Assembly: GCF_023053635.1 (NCBI RefSeq)
Contig: NC_086178.1
Span: 40,656,726 to 40,720,725, forward strand
DNA: 64,000 nucleotides
Direction: 5' to 3'
Origin: Elgaria multicarinata webbii
Taxonomy: Eukaryota; Chordata; Lepidosauria; Squamata; Anguidae
Shown here: positions 57,146 to 64,000 of the stretch, piece after piece
Position numbering within the stretch: the stretch's first letter is position 1
How the letters are laid out: every line of letters begins with the position of its first letter
Notes under the pieces: model-generated
What the model saw: only the letters and a program-made list of their open reading frames with translations
The model's database searches: none
Told to the model about the DNA's origin: nothing
Translations under genes and position numbers: made by a program

Positions 57146-57916
57146 TACTCTATATATTTTATTATTTGCACAGTTAAGTGTTGTTGTTTCCCACCAAGAC
57201 ATTGTGATGGCAAGAAGAAATGAGTGTTAGGGGGGGAAAGGCAAATATGAAAAGAGCGACATAACAGAAATCTATGAGGGAAAGAAGGGTGCAGAATATC
57301 TTCACCTCCCACCACTGCATAGCCCAGATTCAAATCTGTTGTAAGCAGCACCTGAAAGGTTGAAACTGTACCCCACAAACATTTATTTAGATCCAGAGAT
57401 TGCCTGTTCCAAGGGCTTAGGCTATATAAAAAGATAGCTAGCATATCCTTTTAAAGATTTTTTTTTAAAGGAGACAGAAAATATAATTTTACATCAGATA
57501 ACACACTTTATGGATTTATCATGATTTAGGGTTGCATCTGGAAAAGTCATCTCATGGTTAAATATTGAAGAACAATATTTTCACATAAGCTTTATTAATA
57601 TTGCAGCATTTCAAACTTTTTAAATGTTTTTTTAATGTTATTAGTTATTATTTCTAATGCTGCAAACCTAAACAATCTTATTAAAGACAGAAGAATCACT
57701 GAACTTATTTCTGAGCAAGTATGAATAGGATTGCATCTGTAAAGGTACACTAGATGCTGTACAATACATACAATAGATATATCCCTGCCATAAACTTACA
57801 GGCTATAATTAGACTGTAGTTATAACTAATTTATTGGGATAGCTGCTCGCTGTATCTACAGGAATTCTACTGTGTTCAATATATCTCTAATATCCATATC
57901 CATAAGGAATTTTCTA

Positions 57917-58058
57917 GGGTGGTGGTGAGGATACATGTGGTTCTCCAGATATTGTTGGAAAGCAACTCCCATCTTTCCTGACCATTGACCATCCTCTCTA
58001 GGACTGATGAGAATTGGAGTCAAACAACAGCTGGAGGGTCATGGGTTCCCCACCCCTG
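57917..58058. mobile_element. Palindromic MITE just before SCG2 exon 2
   Basis: 'ggttctccagatattgttgg' is mirrored by 'caacagctggagggtcatgg', with a 'gggttccccacccct' terminus at the right. It ends about 110 bp upstream of the exon 2 acceptor. Confidence 0.65.
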
Positions 58059-58181
58059 GGCTAAGGGTTCTAGGTTAAACTGTCACTGCTGTGTCCACTT
58101 GAGCTTAGATGATGTCCAAAACCTAGCTCCATTTGCTAATTTTCTTTTTTCGTTTGTTTATTTGAAGGAAATATTTCAAAC

Positions 58182-60041
58182 ATGGCTGATGCTAAACCCT
58201 CCTGGCTTGGAACAATTTTGCCTCTTGCCCTACTTTCTGCATTTATCTGTTTTGCCAATTCTGCTTCATTTCAACGTTACCAAAACATCCAGAAAGACCC
58301 AGAGTACCTTATGAAAAACTTGCAAAGGCTTCCAAGCCCAGATATGATCAAAGCGCTGGAATATATAGAAAACCTCAGAAAACAAACTAGCGATGGAGAA
58401 ACAAGCCCAGATTATAACTCCTATCAAGGTCCCCCATTTGTTCTGCAGTCAAAAGAAAGCAAAGATCAGCACTACTTACCAGACAATCTAAGAGAACCTT
58501 TGTCAGAAGATGAGTCACAGTGGGTTAAGGCAATGTTTGAAGCCCTAAGACAAGGAGAAAAAGAATCAAAGGGTGCCTCAAAAGAAAACAAACCCTATCC
58601 CATGAGTTCAGACAATATCTTCCTAGATGGAATGGCTGATGATTATGATGATCGTACTTGGCTTGATACACGGCACAGACATTCTAAGGTGCCACATACA
58701 TACTTTGAAGAAAATTCCAGAGATAACCCTTATAAGCGGACAAATGAAATAGTGGAAGAACAGTACACACCCCAAAGTCTTGCTACTTTAGAATCAGTAT
58801 TTCAGGAACTGGGGAAAATGATGGGGCCAAATAATCTAAAAAAGGAGAGGTTTGATGAGGAACAGAAATTGTATGCTGATGATGAAGATGACGCTTATAA
58901 AGGAAATAATATCGCTTATGAAGATGTGGTTGGAGGAGAAGACTGGAACCCAATAGAGGAGAAAGTGGAAAGTCAAACCCAAGAAGAGATAAGAGACAGT
59001 AAAGAGCAAATTGAGAAAAATGAAGAGGAAATTGATGATGAAATGAAGAGATCAGAGGGCCCAGAGGATGGTATGAAAAGAGAGAACAAAGATCAGATAT
59101 CAGATGATGTCTCCAAGTTGATGGATTATTATTTGAAAAAGATGATGAATGGTGCTGGGACTGACAACCTAAGAGCCAAGCAAAATGAAGACAAAAGAGC
59201 AGTCAGATTTTCTGGAAAGCAACTTGATCCTCAAGCTATTTATCAGTTAATAGAAATCTCAAGGAATTTACAAATCCCACCTGAGGATTTAATCGAGATG
59301 CTGAGAGCTTCAGATAAACATCAGAGTGAAAAAGAACAAGAACCTGAACTCCCAGAAGACACTGATGAGATCCCTGACATTAAGTTAGACAATTCGGATG
59401 TATTCAAAAATAAGATGAGTTCTTTAAATGGTTATAGAAAACAGCGACATAATTTTATGCCAGATAACCTGCCAGAAGATCTCAATATGGAAGATATCAT
59501 CAATCTTTTAGGGACTGAAAATTTGGGTAATCAGAAACCCTCTTATCTTGAGAATCAACTCCACCAAGAAAATGGTTTGCCAAGAGTATCCTACATGCCT
59601 GCAAGATCTAAAGGACATCAACTTCCCAAAGCTGCTTGGCTTAACCATTTGGAAAGACGACAAATGGAACAGGAAGCACTGAATGAAAAGGAAGAAGACT
59701 TGGCAGACTATTTAGCCAAAGTGCTGGCAAAATATCCTGAAGTCATCAATACAGGTCAAGTGAAACAACTTCCACTTGCAGTTTCATCTGAGGATGACTT
59801 GCAAGAAGATGATCAATTTGAGCAGGCCATCAAAGAACATCTAAACCAACTGGGAACTAGAGAATCAGACAAACTGACCTCACTCAGCAAAAGGCTGTCA
59901 ATGGCCCAGGAGAATGATGACACACAAAACAGACCATATATGGATGAGGATATGCTAGCAAAGGTCCTAGAGTACCTAAACCAAGAGAAGTCTGAAAAGG
60001 GGAGAGACCACATTACCAAAAGGGCAATGGAAAATATGTAG
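58182..60041 (+). CDS. SCG2: Secretogranin II (chromogranin C) prohormone
   Basis: Granin-family prohormone of neuroendocrine dense-core vesicles, helping granule formation and serving as precursor of secretoneurin and other peptides. The single coding exon gives 619 residues (human about 617), from a strong-context ATG 14 nt after the splice acceptor to TAG. Residues 1-27 are a signal peptide (cleavage likely ANS|ASFQR). The rest is acidic and hydrophilic with repeated dibasic sites. PSPDMIKALEYIENL (52-66), ENSRDNPYKR, secretoneurin (187-219), AYEDVVGGEDWNP, IYQLIEISRNLQIPPEDLIE, LPKAAW, the IKEHLNQ motif and the C-terminus LEYLNQEKSEKGRDHITKRA plus MENM all match mammalian SCG2 closely. 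The frame is intact. Likely controlled by the CRE at 53962. Oddities: the dibasic site before the manserin region is KQ, and secretoneurin is followed by KK rather than KR. Confidence 0.98.
   Translation: MADAKPSWLGTILPLALLSAFICFANSASFQRYQNIQKDPEYLMKNLQRLPSPDMIKALEYIENLRKQTSDGETSPDYNSYQGPPFVLQSKESKDQHYLPDNLREPLSEDESQWVKAMFEALRQGEKESKGASKENKPYPMSSDNIFLDGMADDYDDRTWLDTRHRHSKVPHTYFEENSRDNPYKRTNEIVEEQYTPQSLATLESVFQELGKMMGPNNLKKERFDEEQKLYADDEDDAYKGNNIAYEDVVGGEDWNPIEEKVESQTQEEIRDSKEQIEKNEEEIDDEMKRSEGPEDGMKRENKDQISDDVSKLMDYYLKKMMNGAGTDNLRAKQNEDKRAVRFSGKQLDPQAIYQLIEISRNLQIPPEDLIEMLRASDKHQSEKEQEPELPEDTDEIPDIKLDNSDVFKNKMSSLNGYRKQRHNFMPDNLPEDLNMEDIINLLGTENLGNQKPSYLENQLHQENGLPRVSYMPARSKGHQLPKAAWLNHLERRQMEQEALNEKEEDLADYLAKVLAKYPEVINTGQVKQLPLAVSSEDDLQEDDQFEQAIKEHLNQLGTRESDKLTSLSKRLSMAQENDDTQNRPYMDEDMLAKVLEYLNQEKSEKGRDHITKRAMENM
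58740..58838 (+). other. SCG2: Secretoneurin peptide (residues 187-219)
   Basis: The 33-residue peptide starts TNEIVEEQYTPQSLATLESV and ends FQELGKMMGPNNL, preceded by KR and followed by KK. The first 26 residues are as in human; the end differs (human GKLTGPNNQ, followed by KR). Secretoneurin is a secreted neuropeptide with chemotactic and angiogenic activity in mammals. Confidence 0.93.
58845..59045 (+). other. SCG2: EM66-like peptide region (residues 222-288)
   Basis: The region runs ERFDEEQKLYADDEDD... to EEIDDEM and is closed by KR (289-290). It corresponds to mammalian EM66 with one extra residue (67), and keeps the conserved NNIAYEDVVGGEDWNP core. Confidence 0.8.
59766..59888 (+). other. 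SCG2: Manserin-like region (residues 529-569)
   Basis: QLPLAVSSEDDLQEDDQFEQ followed by AIKEHLNQLGTRESDKLTSL and S aligns with mammalian manserin and is closed by KR (570-571). The upstream site is K528-Q529 (aaa caa) where human has K-R, so the N-terminal cleavage site for this peptide is not dibasic here. Confidence 0.75.
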
Positions 60042-60700
60042 TTGGTCCAACATTATTTCTCTTCATCGGATTGACTTCGACCCCAATTCAGTTGTGATTT
60101 ATTTTCCTTTAAGAATTTGAGGCATGTTCAGACATTACACTTAGCTGCTTTATGCCATAGGAGTTATGGCACAAACATTTTCATGAGTAATGTTACACAT
60201 ATGAAACAGGAGCTCACAGAACTCAACTATAACTGCTTCTGGGATCTCTGATATAAGTTTTGGAATGTTAGAGATCGCAGGGATTCTCACAGCTGAGATC
60301 TATGAGTTTCAAGTAAACACAATGTATTGCTCATGAAACGTGCATGCCTAGAGGATTCCTGCAGATGCAAAAAGTGGCCCAGTTCTGTGTCTCAACTGGT
60401 CCAGTGGTAGATGATTTGTCATTGAACAGTCTGCGTAAACTTCTCTGAACTGTTCTGTTATTGGGTATCTTTAAATGTTCTAAATCTTGGTCAAGTAACA
60501 AATTTCTTCAATTTTTTTAAGAAACAGGTTTATGAAATAAAGCGAAACTATGTAAAACAATGACCTCGATAGATCACGATAAAGACAGAGTGTCAGCTAT
60601 AATATATGCTGTTTTTTAAATTAATTGAAATATTTTGTTATTGTCTGTGGTGTTTTTGTGGAGTATTGAATAAAAATAAAGCATTATATATATATATAGT
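60042..60700 (+). other. SCG2: SCG2 3' UTR
   Basis: AT-rich sequence after the stop. Candidate poly(A) signals AATAAA occur at 60536-60541, 60669-60674, 60675-60680 and 60744-60749. The end at about 60700 assumes use of the 60669/60675 pair. Confidence 0.6.
60669..60680 (+). terminator. Overlapping poly(A) signals of SCG2
   Basis: Two adjacent AATAAA hexamers are followed by an (AT)n and T-rich downstream region. The hexamer at 60536 could give a shorter transcript and that at 60744 a longer one. Confidence 0.6.
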
Positions 60701-62171
60701 TTTATTTACAAAGCTTTTTCTATTCTGTGTTTTATGGTTGATGAATAAATATTATTTCTGGACAATAGATTGTGTTTTGCTTTGAGTTACTCATAGAGTG
60801 CTCTGCTGGACCCAAAGAGCATTTTGTAACACAATCCTTTGCATGTTTTCTTGTAAGTAAATACTACTGAGTTCAGTAGGGCTTACTCTCAAGAAAGTGT
60901 GCACAGATTGCAGCTAAAGTAGTCAAGGAACTACTGTTTGCTAGATCAGTTTAATTGGATAAGAATATTAAAAAGTTTGGATCTTTGCTCCACTCTTCTA
61001 TAGTTTGACATTCTCCCAGTAGGGGCTGATTCAGTATAAGATATCCATTTAACTTGATTTACACCTCCTTCCAGACAGTATACTTGAAGGTTCAGTGGGA
61101 ATAATGTTCAGTTCAGTTTTCTTGTTTATAACTCTTGGTCAGGAAAAAAAAACATTACAAAGGTAAAAATGGACAAAGAGATGTAGATCAAAGGAAAAGA
61201 TGAATAATTCAGAACTAGCAAATACTCAGATTCCAAAATCAATGCAAGAGAGATCTGTGAGCATACTCAAAACCATCTGCAGGGTGCTTTCTAATTTGCA
61301 CAGTCACATGAGTCTTTTGAGTATTTGGCTGCCAGAGAAGACAACCTGGGATGCACGTGCCTAACGTGGCCTTCGGACTTGCAGCTATTTGCCCTAATCC
61401 AGGAAGCTCCCACGCCTTCAGTGATCCTATGGACAGATTTGGATCTACATTCCTTTGTTTATTCACATATGCTTCCTCCATTGAAATATCTGCATTTGAG
61501 CTAGGGCCAGCATCAATGGTGGGTATGGTTGGACACCAGCCAACAGCCCACAACTCAGCAGGGGCCCACGGCCAAGAGCCCACTGGGCACGCTCCTCCTC
61601 TTCACCATTGTAATCTGATTTTTATCCTGCCTTTCACTTTGGCCTAGATGACAGTGGTGGCGTGAAGGAAGAGGAGCAGATGCAACTGCCTACTTATTCA
61701 CTGGCGCTCAGCCTATCAAGCAAGCCTGTGCTGGCAATGATGAGAAAGAGGATAAGGAGCAATAGCAGCTGGTACCAATGATGGTGAGAAGGTAGACTCC
61801 CTGGGCCCATTGAGGGTGTCTTTCCCAAGGGCCCTCCAAAACTGGACCCAGCATTGATTTGAGTACACACATATCTCTGATTCAGAATTATGTAGTGTAT
61901 GTATGTGCATGGGAGCAGTGTGGTAATCAATGGGACTTACATATGAGTAGTGTCTTCAGGATAACTTGATTCCTTGACTAAAATCCAAGTACTTTAGTTA
62001 ACTGAACTGTGATTTATGTGAATCAATCTCTACTGAATCATATTAAAGGGCAAAATGTTTTTACTTCTAGATATGTTTATCTCCTTTGTGATAGATCAAT
62101 CCACAATCCACAACCCCAAAACAAACCATGGGTTATCATCAGGGGTTGTTCATATTTTGTTAGCGCAGCTA
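60701..62171. other. Downstream intergenic; one short repeat
   Basis: 60828-60925 ('caatcctttgcatgttttct', 'actactgagttcagtagggc', 'ttactctc') is a copy of the 'caatcctatgcatg' family. The rest, including ORFs at 61239-61647, shows no recognised gene. Confidence 0.45.
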
Positions 62172-62271
62172 GGTTCAGATAACATGATAACCCACATTTT
62201 AACAAAAAAAGCATGGTTCAATGACAACCCATACTCAACCCTTGTGTATGGGTTATCACGCTGTCTGAACC
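62172..62271. mobile_element. 100-bp MITE, GGTTCAGA ends
   Basis: 'ggttcagataacatgataac' at the left mirrors 'gttatcacgctgtctgaacc' at the right. Confidence 0.7.
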
Positions 62272-62350
62272 GTCTTTGTCTGTTCTTGCAGGGCTCTTCT
62301 TATGTTCTTATGGATGGGATGCTTATATTCAAAAGCCAGGCACTAAAAAT

Positions 62351-62363
62351 CCCCCCCCCCCCC
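62351..62363. repeat. Poly-C tract
   Basis: Thirteen C residues in a row. Confidence 0.9.
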
Positions 62364-62990
62364 AGTCTTTAACTCAACTATGAGTTTTCATTCATTGTTG
62401 CATGGCAAAGAAACATGTCCAATGAACACATTCTCCTTTGGATGTCTTGTGTTCCTTCTTCCCTCTCCACATTTCAACCTTCAAATCTAATTTATTAGAT
62501 TTCTGGTTTAGTCCTGTCTTGCAAACACCCAAATATTTTATATCAATTTCTTTCATCTTGATAGACTACAAATAAACATGGGAATTTCTTCCAGACAAAG
62601 TTAAATACTTTTATAACTCATGGATTTCAGTGGAAGAGTTAGAACATATGCTTTAGTCTCTCACACTGAAATCAATTGGGCCTAAACAGGCATAACCTTG
62701 ATGGATTATGCCTATAGTTAGATACCCATAAGCATAATACCATGCTTTAGTCTTATGGGATACAGATTAGTAAAAAGAAGAGCTATGGGTCATACAATGC
62801 CAAATGTAATTCTTGTGAGCACAGTGAGGACTCTGATTTTCTTCCATTAATTATGATACCCTATGAACAAAAAGCTATTCACTGGATTGAATGCAGTTGT
62901 TGCTTTTCTCTCGTTGATTATAGAGCTGCCAAATTAAATGTATATTAAACCATAATAATCAAGGATTCAACAGTAAACCAAATATAAAAG

Positions 62991-63060
62991 GCTGCAATTC
63001 TGGGCATACTTGCCTGGGAGAAAGTCTCATTAAGTGAGACTTACTTCCACACAGACATGT
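62991..63060. mobile_element. Short repeat ('caatcctatgcatg' family) copy
   Basis: 'gctgcaattctgggcatact' then 'tgcctgggagaaagtctcat' and 'gagacttacttcc' is a member of the family at 13527-13621. Confidence 0.5.
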
Positions 63061-63179
63061 AAAACATGGCGATCAGTCACACTGTCATGGGCTGTTAAGA
63101 CAATCTAAGTTTAAGAAAATAAGGTATGATGGAAAAGTTTGATAGTATTTCTATACAACTTTTAGTTGTTGCTTAAAAT

Positions 63180-63660
63180 TAGATATTCCCATGAATTTTG
63201 TTTTTATCTTCTCTTCTCTAAATAAATAAAAGGAAGTGTTTGTTTGTATGTCCTTGATGGACTCGAAAACTGTACGTCCAACTGTTGTGAAAGTTTTAGG
63301 ATTTGTTCTACCACTATCTCGGGTGGTTTTAGGCATGAAAAATGTTGACCACTATTTGAACCAAAAAAGACATATCAAAATTTTTTAAGGATATACTGCT
63401 TCAGTATCGTTTGCGCGATTTCAACCAAACTTCCCATCATGATACAGCACTGCAGTGAGCAGATTTTAACCACACAACATTTATGTTTTTCATGTTTTTA
63501 GATATTTCTTTAAAAAAACAAAACAAGTCCCAAATACTGACCAAAAAGTCAGGGGAAAAAACATGTTAAAATACAGAAAAAAGAACAAGCGCAGTTTGAA
63601 GCCAGGGAAGATTAGTAGGCCACGTTATAGGCCTGTTCCCTTCCCTGTGCTGTGAGGCAG
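63180..63660. repeat. Unclassified AT-rich repeat-like block
   Basis: 'gtgtttgtttgtatgtcctt', 'gatggactcgaaaactgtac' and 'gcgcgatttcaaccaaactt' recall non-coding DNA elements such as Helitrons or Penelope-like elements in other animals, but no diagnostic end (for example a CTRR hairpin) was found. The call is a hint only. Confidence 0.25.
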
Positions 63661-63817
63661 CTCCATCTAAAGGGATTGGACTGAACAGACCCCTCCCTCA
63701 GAGGGCTATAGGTGTGTACCATGGCAAGGGCCATGCCTGGGGGTGCCAGAAGCTGTGCTTTCACTCAGGCGGGGTGGGCACAATGTGTAAGTTTGCTTGA
63801 AGGCTTCTCTGAGCTCA

Positions 63818-63993
63818 TTTACACCAAGCAGGATATTCCACTATGAAGGTGGTATGAAAGCAGTATATAAAAGGCAGGAGCCACACTGCTGCTTTATAGT
63901 GGTATTAAAGTGCACTGATAACTGTTGAGGCCCATTGACATATACCATACCACTTTCATACCACTATATCCTGCTTGGTGTGGCTCCTGCCTT
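63818..63993. mobile_element. Two abutting palindromic MITEs at the window end
   Basis: 63871-63993 is a complete hairpin element with perfect 16-bp ends AAGGCAGGAGCCACAC / GTGTGGCTCCTGCCTT. 63818-63870 is the inverse of its right half ('acaccaagcaggatattcca'), so a second, truncated copy lies against it. Both relate to 28430-28500 and to the 8632/51313 family. Confidence 0.65.
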
Positions 63994-64000
63994 TGATATA

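Larger units (their letters stand above)
54101..58167 (+). other. SCG2: SCG2 intron 1
   Basis: Bounded by gtaagc (54101) and a pyrimidine-rich acceptor ending ttatttgaag (58167). The 4,067-bp intron has few repeats: a (GT)n tract, a small 'caatcctatgcatg'-family fragment at 57078-57145, and two palindromic MITEs at 56387-56507 and 57917-58058. Chance ORFs inside have no domains. Confidence 0.75.

Noticed and set aside
57985-58314. 109-codon ORF overlapping the SCG2 start in another frame
   Set aside because: It begins within a MITE, crosses the splice acceptor and overlaps the SCG2 signal peptide out of frame; a shadow ORF.

Overview
The window looks like nuclear DNA of a squamate reptile, probably a lizard. 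The evidence is the mix of interspersed repeats: many L2-type LINE tails, a young CR1 LINE, Bov-B fragments, a tRNA-derived SINE, a CORE-SINE, Penelope-like hairpins, hAT remnants and many palindromic MITEs. The single host gene is a vertebrate secretogranin II. The species cannot be named from this sequence alone.

Only one host gene is convincing: SCG2, on the + strand. It has a CRE/TATA promoter at about 53962-54009, a non-coding exon 1 ending at 54100, a 4,067-bp intron, and a single coding exon (58182-60041, 619 codons) with a 3' UTR reaching about 60700. The prohormone appears intact and carries secretoneurin, an EM66-like peptide and a manserin-like peptide. The arginine of the dibasic site before the manserin region is replaced by glutamine. 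Exon 1 contains a two-codon upstream ORF.

From 1 to about 53.7 kb there is no supported host gene, only repeats and unrecognised sequence. In mammals SCG2 lies between AP1S3 and KCNE4 in gene-poor DNA. This stretch is probably the intergenic region upstream of SCG2, but neither neighbour is visible. Main landmarks are: Penelope-like inverted repeats (about 88-490 and 7001-7196); a CpG-rich 739-bp transposon (10301-11039); a decayed hAT transposase (17739-18304); a 1.6-kb element with five internal tandem units (19521-21143); a CR1 with a 503-codon reverse-transcriptase ORF (21750-24144); a foldback array of 100-160-bp units interrupted by an L2 (30350-31700); an LTR fossil (from 34828); an L1 tail with a 15-bp target duplication (35839-36223); a large L2 3' fragment (41165-41970); and a 500-bp transposon nested in an older LINE tail (51583-52350).

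The 54-62 kb interval around SCG2 is clearly poorer in repeats than the upstream 54 kb. Apart from SCG2 the genes do not form a pathway; the biology here is one neuroendocrine prohormone gene next to a densely layered record of transposition. No wholly new functional system is evident. The best candidates for undescribed entities are the foldback array, the CpG-rich element and the tandem-unit element.
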